Assembly: GCF_020783335.1 (NCBI RefSeq)
Contig: NZ_CP086068.1
Span: 2,480,001 to 2,544,000, forward strand
From: Mucilaginibacter daejeonensis
Lineage (GTDB): Bacteria; Bacteroidota; Bacteroidia; Sphingobacteriales; Sphingobacteriaceae
Direction of reading: 5' to 3'
DNA length: 64,000 bases
The notes beneath the pieces are model-generated. The model searched no databases, was not told where the DNA came from, and saw only the letters and a list, made by a program, of their open reading frames with translations. Positions 23,513 through 32,277 of the stretch are shown here, in pieces (position 1 is the first letter of the stretch; each line of letters starts with the position of its first letter). Position numbers and translations under genes: made by a program.

Positions 23513-24931
23513 ATGACTTTTAAAAAAAACATTTATTTATTTTATTCGATAGTGATCTTACTATCAGTGCAATTCATCTCGGCTTTTGGCCAGCCGATAG
23601 ACAAGAAAACTCCTGCTGAAAAAGTGTTTTATGAATGGTTAACCGCTATTAATTCGGGTAGTGCACAGCAAATAGAAGCGTATAAAACCACTTATCATAA
23701 AAAATGGTCGGTACAAAGCATGCTCGATACCTGGGAACGAACAGGAGGCTATCAGGTAGTGCGGGTAGAAAAAAACTCCCCCTTAAATCTTACTGTATTA
23801 ATTCAGGAAAAAGAGTCGGACGCTTTGCATCGGGAAAGTATAACGGTAGATACGGGCGGTAATACAACCAATGTTAAAATGATGATTGAAGATATAAGCC
23901 GCCCTTCGGATTTGGCTATCTATAGGTTGTCACAAAGTGAAGCAATCAAAGCGTTGATAAAACGCGCGGATACGCTTACAATGGCCGGTAAGTTTTCTGG
24001 AGCAATATTGGTTACTTCAGGTAAAAAAATATTATTAAAGCGTGCCTGGGGAGAAATGGATAAGGATAAGCATATATTGAATACAAGCCAAACAAAGTTT
24101 CGCAACGGGTCTATGAATAAGATGTTTACCGCAATTGCCATACTGCAGTTGGTTGAAAAGGGAAAGGTATCAATGGATGGCACGGTTGGAGATTATGTTA
24201 AAGATTATCCAAATAAAGATATTGCCGGGGTAACTGTCCGCAGATTGCTAAACCATACCGGTGGCACGGGTGATATCTTCGGTCCCGAGTTTGATGCTAA
24301 TCGGGCCAATCTCAAAGATAATGCTGATTACGTCAAATTATATGGATCAAGAGGCAGTGATCAGACCAAAGGATTTTCCTATTCCAATTACGGCTTTGTT
24401 CTGCTTGGAGAAATCATCAGCAGGGTAAGCCATATGTCTTATTATAATTATGTAGACAAATATATCTTTAAGCCTGCCCAAATGAACAGCACAGGTGAGT
24501 TACCTGAAAACGTTCACGTTCCCATGCGCTCAACTGGATATATGCGAGTGAAAGGGGCTTGGGTAAAGAATGATGAAACTTTACCTTATAGGGGTATGGC
24601 TGCGGGTGGCGGTTATTCTACAATAGATGACATGTTAAGATTTGTTAACGCGCTCAAAACCGGGAAGCTTATACCGAAACCGATGCTGCGCTTGGCAACG
24701 AAGCCTTACTATCACGACGCTCCATCAGGCTACGGATATGGGCTGGGTTTTGAACTATATGGTAACAAACAATTAACCAGCTTCGGCCATGAGGGTGGCG
24801 CAGATGGCATGAATGGTGAATTGCGTGTTTTTCCAATGCTTGATCGCGTGATCGTTGTGCTAAGCAATTTAGATCCACCTTCCGCGCATCGCCTTGTTGA
24901 TTACTATTCCCTCCGCATGCCAACAGAATAA
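23513..24931 (+). CDS. Secreted class C beta-lactamase-fold serine hydrolase (transposon passenger)
   Basis: The ATG at 23513 gives a signal peptide (MTFKKNIYLFYSIVILLSVQFISAFGQ). A DUF3887-like or SnoaL-like N-terminal part follows, then the beta-lactamase domain: SMNK in NGSMNKMFTAIAILQL (SxxK nucleophile), YSN in FSYSNYGFVLLGE (YxN), and HEGG near the C-terminus as the HxG motif. Such enzymes are esterases or D-amino-peptidases more often than true beta-lactamases. It is transcribed opposite to the transposase and lies within the IS4-type ends, so it moves with the element. Whether it confers resistance cannot be told from sequence. Confidence 0.85.
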   Translation: MTFKKNIYLFYSIVILLSVQFISAFGQPIDKKTPAEKVFYEWLTAINSGSAQQIEAYKTTYHKKWSVQSMLDTWERTGGYQVVRVEKNSPLNLTVLIQEKESDALHRESITVDTGGNTTNVKMMIEDISRPSDLAIYRLSQSEAIKALIKRADTLTMAGKFSGAILVTSGKKILLKRAWGEMDKDKHILNTSQTKFRNGSMNKMFTAIAILQLVEKGKVSMDGTVGDYVKDYPNKDIAGVTVRRLLNHTGGTGDIFGPEFDANRANLKDNADYVKLYGSRGSDQTKGFSYSNYGFVLLGEIISRVSHMSYYNYVDKYIFKPAQMNSTGELPENVHVPMRSTGYMRVKGAWVKNDETLPYRGMAAGGGYSTIDDMLRFVNALKTGKLIPKPMLRLATKPYYHDAPSGYGYGLGFELYGNKQLTSFGHEGGADGMNGELRVFPMLDRVIVVLSNLDPPSAHRLVDYYSLRMPTE

Positions 24932-25061
24932 TGTGATTTTGCTCATAATCAACTAATTTATTATAAAATTTTTCACCAAAAAATCTAACAATAAGAAAAT
25001 AGACGGCTTAAAACGAGCGAAGGTATGACTGGAGTATCGCTAAAGTCTCATCAAATCAACT

Positions 25062-26390
25062 TTAAATTGCTCTTTTGTAATTAGTTAATGCCTGATATTT
25101 GCTTCTTGCTTTAACCGTTATTCGTTGATGAGCATATTTTCGGTTGGGTCTAACAGGTTCAATATGCTGCATAAATAATGCTTCTAATCTTTTTAGTATT
25201 TTTTCAGGATTGTAGATCATAAACACATCTACAATCCTGTTTTTCATTATTCCAAAAGCGATATTACGATTGATTTTATAATTATGCTTTCTATTCTCAT
25301 TGATTCTAATTAGGAGACTTTCGCATGGCTTGGCTATGATTTCCTGTAGGTTAGACAGAAAGAATGTAATATAGAAATCCTGCATAATGGTAGCAACCTT
25401 TTGCCCGCTAAAAGCTTCCAGTTGCAACTGGTTTTTAATCGTGTCGTATTTAGTTTCTATTCCCCAGCGTGCAAAATATAATTCCTTAAATACATCGTAA
25501 GGGTAATCTGTTTTGTTTAACAAGTTTGTGGCTAAAACCTCTATGGTGCCATCATCCAGTATAACTTTAATCAATCGCACATTAATAGCTGATCCTACAG
25601 GGACGATAAATCCATGTTTATACAGTTCTTCCGAGGAATATTTATTGGCCTTGAATAAGGCGAGGGTATCATTTTCCACGCTATCAACAAATGCTTTTAC
25701 TTCTTTACAGAACCCTAAAGGGCACCGCATCAAAAATGGCTGTGGTTCCTCCCTGTTCTGATGAAGAAAGAAATTGGCGAAGCCAGGATAACCACGATCA
25801 TAAATCAACAACATGTCAGATGAATAAAACGATACCCAATGTTGAGCCAGTTTTTGTTCAGCCACCTTAATCGGAAACATGTCCGCCCGGATCGTGATAC
25901 CGTTAAGAATGTCAAAAGCAGATAACACCTGCCCCATAGCCATTTCTTTAATATGGTTTCCCTGTGTGCCAAAATGTGCGGTTACATCATCTGTATTGAT
26001 TAAACAGGCTATAGAGCCGTCTATCGCGATTAGCCTGAAGCCATTCCAGCGCTTAACCTGTGCGGCGTAATGCCTATAAAAACTTTCTACCAGTATCTCG
26101 TTTAAGCAACCAAAAAACAGGTCTTTGATCTTCATTCGTTGCTGGCAAAAAGCTGATTTGGTCACTTTGGTTTCCTCACTATTTATCAACCGATAAAAGT
26201 CGGCAATCTCAATGCTGTAACTTTTTCGGAAAAAATTGATCAGCATTAATACCAAACGTTCAAAACCGAGTTTGCGGTTTCGTGAAAAGTCGTTTTTCGA
26301 TACGGTAAAGAGTTCTTTTAAATCTCGCTCTGTAGCCGACAACGTAATAAAGGTCTTTAAATCTGAAATGACTTCTAAGTTTGCATTCAT
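25062..26390 (-). CDS. IS4-family transposase
   Basis: A 442-residue DDE transposase. Asp in LIAIDGSIACL and Asp in LLIYDRGYPGF are two catalytic residues. The diagnostic IS4 signature is FARWGIETKYDTIKNQL, which follows the Y-x2-R-x3-E-x6-K pattern. The ATG is 77 bases from the right inverted repeat. The frame is complete, so the element may be active. Confidence 0.93.
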   Translation of the reverse strand: MNANLEVISDLKTFITLSATERDLKELFTVSKNDFSRNRKLGFERLVLMLINFFRKSYSIEIADFYRLINSEETKVTKSAFCQQRMKIKDLFFGCLNEILVESFYRHYAAQVKRWNGFRLIAIDGSIACLINTDDVTAHFGTQGNHIKEMAMGQVLSAFDILNGITIRADMFPIKVAEQKLAQHWVSFYSSDMLLIYDRGYPGFANFFLHQNREEPQPFLMRCPLGFCKEVKAFVDSVENDTLALFKANKYSSEELYKHGFIVPVGSAINVRLIKVILDDGTIEVLATNLLNKTDYPYDVFKELYFARWGIETKYDTIKNQLQLEAFSGQKVATIMQDFYITFFLSNLQEIIAKPCESLLIRINENRKHNYKINRNIAFGIMKNRIVDVFMIYNPEKILKRLEALFMQHIEPVRPNRKYAHQRITVKARSKYQALTNYKRAI

Positions 26391-26483
26391 ACCACAGTTT
26401 TAGTTTTCAAATGCTTAAAGAACTGGAATTCTCCCGGTTTTTTAACTGTGGTTGCCTTCGAAATCCCTTAACTTAATGACATT

Positions 26484-26495
26484 GGGAGCAATCCC
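26484..26495. repeat. 12-bp target site duplication, right copy
   Basis: Exact copy of the 12 bases at 23226-23237, immediately outside the right inverted repeat. Confidence 0.85.
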
Positions 26496-26547
26496 TCTTG
26501 TTTTTAAAAATTGCCGGACGGCGGGCTATCGCCCGCCCGTTTGAGGA

Positions 26548-26596
26548 CGCCCCCTGTTTTCCTGATTGTTGATGATTATGGTGAAAACAGGGGGCG
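26548..26596. other. 14-bp inverted repeat (stem-loop) beyond the IS4 transposon
   Basis: CGCCCCCTGTTTTC (26548-26561) pairs with GAAAACAGGGGGCG (26583-26596) around a 21-base loop, just after the minus-strand 87-residue gene. A short GGCGGGC/GCCCGCC hairpin lies next to it at about 26520. Likely transcript-end structures. Confidence 0.5.
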
Positions 26597-26602
26597 GAAT
26601 AT

Positions 26603-26866
26603 TTATGATGATTTGTTGATCTCCGATGCAGGAATCTCCACGGCATACCGCATTGACTCCGCATAAAATTTTTCTGTTCGCTCCCTGGGCTCACCTTTGA
26701 CCAAGAATCTTCCATCTTTTAACATGAAGTGAAATTCAGCACCGTCGAAAATGAAGATCTTAGTTTGCAGGAAGTTTTCTGCTTCTTCAAGATTATCAAA
26801 GTCCGTACGGCATACAAAAAAGCCGTCTGGAGAATGATAAAAGACTGAGTAGGTTGTTGCAGCCAT
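26603..26866 (-). CDS. Hypothetical protein, 87 residues
   Basis: A compact alpha/beta protein: MAATTYSVFYHSPDGFFVCRTDFDNLEEAENFLQTK, then FDGAEFHFMLKDGRFLVKGEPRERTEKFY. No motif is recognised. It has no signal peptide. Similar short proteins accompany plasmid or phage DUF932 clusters; it could be the last gene of that cluster before it was separated by the IS4 insertion, but it runs the other way. Confidence 0.55.
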   Translation of the reverse strand: MAATTYSVFYHSPDGFFVCRTDFDNLEEAENFLQTKIFIFDGAEFHFMLKDGRFLVKGEPRERTEKFYAESMRYAVEIPASEINKSS

Positions 26867-26957
26867 AGGTAAAGGTTTTTACGCTAAGATCGGATTTTTT
26901 GTTAGCTTGCCGCATTCTTAGCCGAACTTACGGCTAATTGTGATAAGGTTTAGGTTG

Positions 26958-26989
26958 AAAGCCCCTTGCAGCGAGTGCTAAGGGGCTTT
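26958..26989 (+). terminator. Rho-independent terminator
   Basis: AAAGCCCCTT (26958-26967) pairs with AAGGGGCTTT (26980-26989), followed by T-rich sequence on the plus strand. No plus-strand gene lies just before it, so it may end an untranslated RNA or block read-through into the metal operon. Confidence 0.7.
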
Positions 26990-27044
26990 TCTTATTTTGT
27001 GCTTTCCATTTATACCGCGATCATCAGGATTTGAAGATATTACC

Positions 27045-27052
27045 TACCTTTG
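27045..27052 (+). promoter_or_regulatory. Promoter -7 box of the metal operon
   Basis: TACCTTTG matches TAnnTTTG exactly and ends four bases before the GTG at 27057, so the leader would be almost absent. No -33 TTG at normal distance was seen. Confidence 0.45.
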
Positions 27053-27056
27053 CCTT

Positions 27057-27374
27057 GTGAAAGTAGTCTGCTTGATCCTTGCTTTTTTTGTCCTGATCTT
27101 GTCGGGCAGGCCTTGTTGTGCAGATCGGGAATGTGAAACAAAAAGCAAAGTAACCAAGTCAGTAAACGATCACCAAACGCGTAAAGAAAGAGAGTGTGAG
27201 GGTTGTTCACCTTTCTTTTCTTGCGGTTCATGTGTCGGCTTTATTATATCAAAACCGGTTATCCATCAGTTAGAATTCATTGCCGAACAGCCTCAGCAAA
27301 ATTACGCGCCCTACTGTCAGCCTGACCCAAAGACTGTTTCCCTTGCCATTTGGCAACCCCCACAATTGAGTTAA
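27057..27374 (+). CDS. Small Cys-rich secreted protein (DUF6660/HYC_CC_PP-like), first copy
   Basis: The GTG start gives a signal-like hydrophobic start (MKVVCLILAFFVLILSGRPC) and a 105-residue protein. Cysteines cluster in CADREC, ECEGCSPFFSCGSCVGF and near the end. The FFSCGSCVGFIISKP segment and C-terminal WQPPQ mirror the second copy at 31654 (MFSCSSCGFIPVPA, WKPPK), so the two are paralogues flanking the receptor and ATPase. Such proteins sit upstream of TonB receptors in Bacteroidetes and probably bind metal in the periplasm. The start is uncertain because longer in-frame starts exist. Confidence 0.6.
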   Translation: MKVVCLILAFFVLILSGRPCCADRECETKSKVTKSVNDHQTRKERECEGCSPFFSCGSCVGFIISKPVIHQLEFIAEQPQQNYAPYCQPDPKTVSLAIWQPPQLS

Positions 27375-27434
27375 TTCGCTTGTATAGCCCTACGTGTGGC
27401 TAATTCTTATTGAAATTAACTTAAATATATCTTA

Positions 27435-29621
27435 ATGAAACGACTTCTTGTGCTCATTGCAGCACTACTATATACTGCATTAGCTTATTCCCAAAACACC
27501 TTCAAAGCCGTGATCAAAGACGGTAAAACCAACGAACCTTTAATAGGTGTTACAGTACTTTTGCAGGGTACGACCAAAGGTGCAACAACTGATACAGCAG
27601 GAAAAGTATTGATTACAGATATACCCAATGGCATGCAGGTTTTCCAGTTCCGTTACGTGGGCTATGAAACCAGGCTAGATACCTTGATCTTTCCACTGAC
27701 AAGTTCCGAACCCTTAGTCATGCAGTTGACCCCTTCAGGTGAGGGCGAAGGAGAAAAGCTCACCGAAGTAACCGTGTCGGCCACGCGAAGCAGCCGCACC
27801 ATTGCCAATACCCCTACACGGGTGGAAGTGATATCAGGCGAGGAACTGGAAGAAAAAGGCAATATGAAACCAGGCGATATCCGTATGCTGCTTGCCGAAA
27901 GCACGGGTATTCAAACGCAGCAAACTTCGGCCACCAGTGGCAATGCGGCTATCCGCATACAGGGACTGGATGGCAAATACACACAGATCATCCGTGACGG
28001 ATTCCCACTGTATGCAGGGTTTTCAGGTGGCTTAGGGCTGTTACAAGTAGCGCCTCTTGATCTTAAACAGGTAGAGGTTATCAAAGGTTCTTCTTCAACA
28101 TTATATGGTGGCGGAGCTATAGCCGGTCTGGTAAACTTGGTTTCCAAAACACCAACAAATGAACGGCAACTTAACTTTTTACTTAATGGTACATCAGCTG
28201 CCGGTTTAGACGCAAGCATGTTCTATGCCCAGAAATTTAACAAAGTGGGCGCTACCATTTATGCGGCGTATAACCACGGCTCACCATATGATCCTTCAAG
28301 TTTTGGTTTGACTGCTATACCTAGATTTGACCGCTATACTTTCAATCCAAAGTTATGGCTATATTTCAATGACCGGACATCACTTAATGTTGGTATTAAC
28401 GCTACAACTGAAAACCGGATCGGTGGGGACTTCGAGTATATTAAAGGCCGGGGAAGCGCCAACCATTCTTATTTTGAACGTAATAAGACCGGCCGGTATA
28501 GCAGCCAGTTACAACTGGACCACAAATTGAATGAAAAGGAAAAGCTGACATTTAAGAACAGTGTAAGTTATTTTGATCGTACCATCACTTTGCCAGACTA
28601 CCGATTTTCAGGAATACAGGTGTCAACTTTTACCGAGGCAAATTATTCGAGAAAGGGTGAAAAGTCGGATTGGGTCGCAGGTTTGAATATACTGACTGAT
28701 CATTTTCATGAAGAAAGGCAAAGCAGTATACCTCTACGTAATTACAGCTATAACACCATAGGTGGTTTTGTCCAAAACACACTAAACGTAACACCTAAAG
28801 TAACATTAGAAAGCGGTATAAGAGGTGATTATCACAATGATTACGGTTTTTTCTTTCTGCCAAGAATATCTGGGTTGTGGAAAATTAATGAACACTTCTC
28901 GACCCGTTTAGGTGGTGGTTTAGGATATAAAGCGCCTACAGTATTCACCGAGGATGCCGAGCGGATACAATTTCGGAACGTATTGCCATTAGCTATATCG
29001 TCAACAAAAGCGGAGCGCTCATACGGTGCTAATTATGATATTAACTACCGGACTTCCCTGTTTGGTGATGAAGTTGGATTTAGCGTTAATCAACTTTTTT
29101 TCTACACACGTATTAACGATCCTATCTTGCTGACCGCCCTTTCCAACGGCAATCTGCAATATCAGCAGCCCCCCGGCGATCTCAACACAAAAGGCATGGA
29201 GACAAATGTGAAACTTACCTATGGTGATCTTAAACTCTTCATCGGCTACACACTGGCTGATGTAACCCAACACACGAATCAAACAATTACCGATTATCCG
29301 CTCGTTTCACGTCACCGGCTCAACAATGTACTCATGTATGAGTTAGAAGATAATTGGAAAATTGGCGCTGAAGCATATTATTTCAGTCCGCAACGCTTAA
29401 ATGACGGCCTTATGGGCAAAAGCTACTGGACAGCAGGGTTTATGGCAGAAAAAATATGGGAACATTTTTCACTGTTCATCAATTTTGAAAACATCACTGA
29501 TACGCGCCAAACCAAATTTGATACGATCTATACCGGCAGCATTACCAATCCAACATTCAGAGACATCTATGCTCCGTTAGATGGCTTTGTGATCAATGGA
29601 GGTTTGAAAATCAAGCTATAA
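27435..29621 (+). CDS. TonB-dependent outer-membrane receptor
   Basis: A 728-residue receptor. Signal peptide MKRLLVLIAALLYTALAYSQ; carboxypeptidase-regulatory-like domain (about 25-95, KTNEPLIGVTVLLQGTTKG); plug domain with TRVEVISGEELEEKGN, GLDGKYTQIIRDGFPLYAGFSG and VEVIKGSSSTLYGGGAIAGLVNLVSK; then a 22-strand-type barrel ending GGLKIKL. It lies between two Cys-rich proteins and directly upstream of a metal-exporting P-ATPase, so a metal or metallophore substrate is likely. No SusD partner is present, arguing against glycan uptake. Confidence 0.9.
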   Translation: MKRLLVLIAALLYTALAYSQNTFKAVIKDGKTNEPLIGVTVLLQGTTKGATTDTAGKVLITDIPNGMQVFQFRYVGYETRLDTLIFPLTSSEPLVMQLTPSGEGEGEKLTEVTVSATRSSRTIANTPTRVEVISGEELEEKGNMKPGDIRMLLAESTGIQTQQTSATSGNAAIRIQGLDGKYTQIIRDGFPLYAGFSGGLGLLQVAPLDLKQVEVIKGSSSTLYGGGAIAGLVNLVSKTPTNERQLNFLLNGTSAAGLDASMFYAQKFNKVGATIYAAYNHGSPYDPSSFGLTAIPRFDRYTFNPKLWLYFNDRTSLNVGINATTENRIGGDFEYIKGRGSANHSYFERNKTGRYSSQLQLDHKLNEKEKLTFKNSVSYFDRTITLPDYRFSGIQVSTFTEANYSRKGEKSDWVAGLNILTDHFHEERQSSIPLRNYSYNTIGGFVQNTLNVTPKVTLESGIRGDYHNDYGFFFLPRISGLWKINEHFSTRLGGGLGYKAPTVFTEDAERIQFRNVLPLAISSTKAERSYGANYDINYRTSLFGDEVGFSVNQLFFYTRINDPILLTALSNGNLQYQQPPGDLNTKGMETNVKLTYGDLKLFIGYTLADVTQHTNQTITDYPLVSRHRLNNVLMYELEDNWKIGAEAYYFSPQRLNDGLMGKSYWTAGFMAEKIWEHFSLFINFENITDTRQTKFDTIYTGSITNPTFRDIYAPLDGFVINGGLKIKL

Positions 29622-29642
29622 ATGGCTGTTTAATTATTAATT

Positions 29643-31613
29643 ATGGAACAAATACCTAATCATAAATTTGACCAAGATATTAAGACAGATCGTCCCCTGA
29701 TCAAAGATGAGCTACCTAAAGCAGGAATTTCAGACCCTCAAGATGCTAAAGAGGAAGAAGAGGGTTGGCGCGGCCACTGGCCGCTGCTCACCGCTCTTTT
29801 GATCCTTTTCGTGATGCTGACGCTGGAATATGGATTCAAGTGGCAACCGCCGTTTCCGGTGAATCTGATCGTTTTTTTAATTGCCTTTGGACTGTCTGGC
29901 TATAACGTACTGGGCATGGCCTGGCGTAAGGCGAAGCACTTCGATTTCTTTAACGAATTTTTCCTGATGAGCGTGGCTACCGTTGGTGCTTTCAGCATTG
30001 GGTCTTACAACGAGGGCGTAGCCGTAATGGTCTTTTACTCAATCGGTGAGTGGTTTCAGGATGCAGCGGTGAACCGCGCGAAAAAAAGCATCAAGGCATT
30101 GTTGGATATCCGGCCGGATAAGGTGACGGTGATGCGTGACGGCAAGCCATCGGAGGTTGACCCGAAAAGCGTCCAAGTGGATGAGATCATCCAGGTGAAG
30201 GCAGGTGAAAAGGTAGCATTGGATGGCGAGCTTTCTTCGGATTCGGCCAGCTTCAATACCGCAGCGCTGACGGGTGAAAGTAAGTCGGACACGAAGCGCA
30301 AGGGCGAAAACGTATTGGCAGGTATGATCAACCTGGATAAAGTGAGCGAGGTTCAGGTCAAAGCCTTATTTAAAGACAGCAAACTGAGCCAGATACTGGA
30401 AATGGTGCAGGATGCCACCGCACGCAAATCGCAGACGCAATTGTTTATCAGCCGCTTTGCCAAGATTTATACGCCTATCGTCTTTGCCTTGGCCTTACTG
30501 GTATGTTTTGCACCTTATTTCTTTACGGACACCTATAACTTTCATCAATGGTTCTATAGGGCCTTGGTGTTTCTGGTGATCAGCTGTCCGTGCGCGCTGG
30601 TAGTATCTATACCGCTGGGCTACTTTGGGGGTATCGGGTTAGCTTCACGCAATGGAATATTGTTTAAAGGTTCCAACTTCTTGGACGTGATGACGAAGAT
30701 CAATACGGTCATCATGGATAAAACGGGAACCCTTACCAAAGGCGTGTTTAAGGTGCAGGAAGTGAAAGCCGACGGACTCAGCAATGATGAATTGGTGGGG
30801 ATGGCAGCGGCTATCGAAGTCAATTCGACTCATCCTATCGCCAAAGCGGTGGTAGCTTATGCTGGCAATAAGGCGAAAGCTATCAAGGCAGAAAATGTCG
30901 AAGAGATCTCCGGCCATGGCTTGAAAGGCACGATAAACGGTAAAGTGGTGCTGGCTGGCAACGCGAAGCTTTTAAAGAAATTCAATATTGCCTATCCTGG
31001 TGAAGTGGATGGTTTGGTTGATACCGTTGTCGTCCTGGCTGTCGATAACCGATTTGCAGGATACATCACGATTGCAGACGAAATTAAAGAAGACGCGAAA
31101 GATGCTATTGTGCGGATGCACGATCTTAAGCTGCAAACCGTCATGTTATCCGGGGACAAGCAAGCCGTCGTGGATAAAGTAGCGAAGTCCTTGGGTATAG
31201 ATAAAGCCTTTGGTGATCTACTGCCGGACGGTAAAGTTGAAAAGGTACAGGGCTTTAAGGATGCTGGCAGCCGCATCGCTTTCGTAGGTGATGGCGTGAA
31301 TGATGCGCCGGTGGTTGCTTTGGCAGATGCTGGTATCGCAATGGGCGGCTTGGGTAGTGATGCCACCATTGAAACGGCAGATATTGTTATTCAGAACGAT
31401 CAGCCTTCTAAAATTACGACAGCTATCCAGGCAGGTGAGATCACCAGCCGTGTGGTTTGGCAAAATATCACCATTGCTATGGTCGTGAAAGTGATCGTAT
31501 TGGTTTTAGGTGCAGGCGGGGTAGCGAACCTTTGGGAGGCAGTGATTGCAGATGTGGGAGTTGCATTACTCGCTATCTTGAATGCCGTGCGAATACAACG
31601 GATGAAACTTTAA
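29643..31613 (+). CDS. P1B-type heavy-metal ATPase (Zn/Cd/Co exporter type)
   Basis: A 656-residue P-type ATPase without a visible N-terminal HMA metal-binding domain. CPC is in VISCPCALVVS (transmembrane metal site), TGES in AALTGESKSDT, phosphorylation motif DKTGTLT, HP in NSTHPIAKA, and GDGVNDAP. The C-terminal helix has an Asp in IADVGVALLAILNAVR, the position used by ZntA/CadA for Zn, Cd or Pb. It exports toxic divalent cations from the cytosol. It forms one operon with the receptor and the two Cys-rich proteins. Confidence 0.93.
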   Translation: MEQIPNHKFDQDIKTDRPLIKDELPKAGISDPQDAKEEEEGWRGHWPLLTALLILFVMLTLEYGFKWQPPFPVNLIVFLIAFGLSGYNVLGMAWRKAKHFDFFNEFFLMSVATVGAFSIGSYNEGVAVMVFYSIGEWFQDAAVNRAKKSIKALLDIRPDKVTVMRDGKPSEVDPKSVQVDEIIQVKAGEKVALDGELSSDSASFNTAALTGESKSDTKRKGENVLAGMINLDKVSEVQVKALFKDSKLSQILEMVQDATARKSQTQLFISRFAKIYTPIVFALALLVCFAPYFFTDTYNFHQWFYRALVFLVISCPCALVVSIPLGYFGGIGLASRNGILFKGSNFLDVMTKINTVIMDKTGTLTKGVFKVQEVKADGLSNDELVGMAAAIEVNSTHPIAKAVVAYAGNKAKAIKAENVEEISGHGLKGTINGKVVLAGNAKLLKKFNIAYPGEVDGLVDTVVVLAVDNRFAGYITIADEIKEDAKDAIVRMHDLKLQTVMLSGDKQAVVDKVAKSLGIDKAFGDLLPDGKVEKVQGFKDAGSRIAFVGDGVNDAPVVALADAGIAMGGLGSDATIETADIVIQNDQPSKITTAIQAGEITSRVVWQNITIAMVVKVIVLVLGAGGVANLWEAVIADVGVALLAILNAVRIQRMKL

Positions 31614-31653
31614 CAGCTAAAATATTTCAACAAATATTACGTTACTTAATTCA

Positions 31654-31992
31654 ATGAAAGTCTTATCGGTTTTTCTGATCATGTGTCTGTTTTTCCTTTC
31701 TGCGTCGAGCGGGCTGGTTCAGGCGGGTTCGAAAACTGATCGGCATTCCTGTTGTAAAAAGTCGGCTGATACAATGAGCTGCCACTCGGAACATCAAAAG
31801 CAAAGTGGTGATTGTGGTCAGCCAGGTTGTGCTCAGATGTTTTCCTGTAGTTCGTGCGGATTTATTCCCGTACCAGCCGTTAAACTTCAGCGCACGTTTG
31901 CATTTTACCTGCCGAAACCAGTTGCACCCTTTATCATTGGTGATTTATCTGTTTACCATCCATTAAGCTGGAAGCCGCCTAAAGCTTGTTAA
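31654..31992 (+). CDS. Small Cys-rich secreted protein, second copy
   Basis: A 112-residue protein with a signal peptide (MKVLSVFLIMCLFFLSASSGLVQAG). HSCCKKS, SCHSEH, GDCGQPGC and FSCSSCGF provide at least nine cysteines plus histidines, a metal-binding pattern. The C-terminal part is paralogous to the gene at 27057. It follows the P-ATPase gene in the same direction. Likely a periplasmic metal buffer or chaperone for the exported metal. Confidence 0.7.
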   Translation: MKVLSVFLIMCLFFLSASSGLVQAGSKTDRHSCCKKSADTMSCHSEHQKQSGDCGQPGCAQMFSCSSCGFIPVPAVKLQRTFAFYLPKPVAPFIIGDLSVYHPLSWKPPKAC

Positions 31993-32052
31993 ATAATCCG
32001 ACACAACCTGACCTTGAGTGTAACGAATTATTTAAAAGAAAAAAATACAACG

Positions 32053-32226
32053 ATGAAAAAAGTAATGTTTAGTGTGCTGGCAATTGCTTTTGCGGCAACC
32101 TCAGTAATGGCTAATGGTAATGCACCTGTTAAAGGAGGAAAAGCAAAACAGGCTACTTGCACCAGCTGTCCTAAAGGACAAAAATGTGCCAAGACAACCT
32201 GTACCAAAGCAGATTGCTGCAAATAA
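32053..32226 (+). CDS. Small secreted Cys-rich peptide
   Basis: The ATG at 32053 gives 57 residues with a typical signal peptide (MKKVMFSVLAIAFAATSVMA). The mature ~35 residues contain CTSCPKGQKCAKTTC and CC near the end, with Lys spacing, resembling a periplasmic metallothionein-like peptide. It ends the metal operon, 20 bases before a terminator. Confidence 0.72.
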   Translation: MKKVMFSVLAIAFAATSVMANGNAPVKGGKAKQATCTSCPKGQKCAKTTCTKADCCK

Positions 32227-32245
32227 ACTGTAATGCAATAATGAG

Positions 32246-32273
32246 GAAGCCCCGTACTTGTATACGGGGCTTC
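32246..32273. terminator. Bidirectional terminator between metal and ars operons
   Basis: GAAGCCCCGTA (32246-32256) and TACGGGGCTTC (32263-32273) form an 11-bp stem with a 6-base loop, between two converging operons. Confidence 0.85.
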
Positions 32274-32277
32274 ACTT

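Larger units (their letters stand above)
23238..26483 (-). mobile_element. IS4-family transposon carrying a serine hydrolase
   Basis: The ends are exact 17-bp inverted repeats: AATGTCATTAAGTTAAG (23238-23254) and its complement CTTAACTTAATGACATT (26467-26483). Flanking 12-bp direct repeats (23226-23237 and 26484-26495) mark the insertion. The transposase is at the right end; a serine hydrolase gene occupies the left half. At 3.25 kb it is twice the usual IS4 length, so it is a passenger-carrying form. No extra copy of the end was seen between the two genes. Confidence 0.85.
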
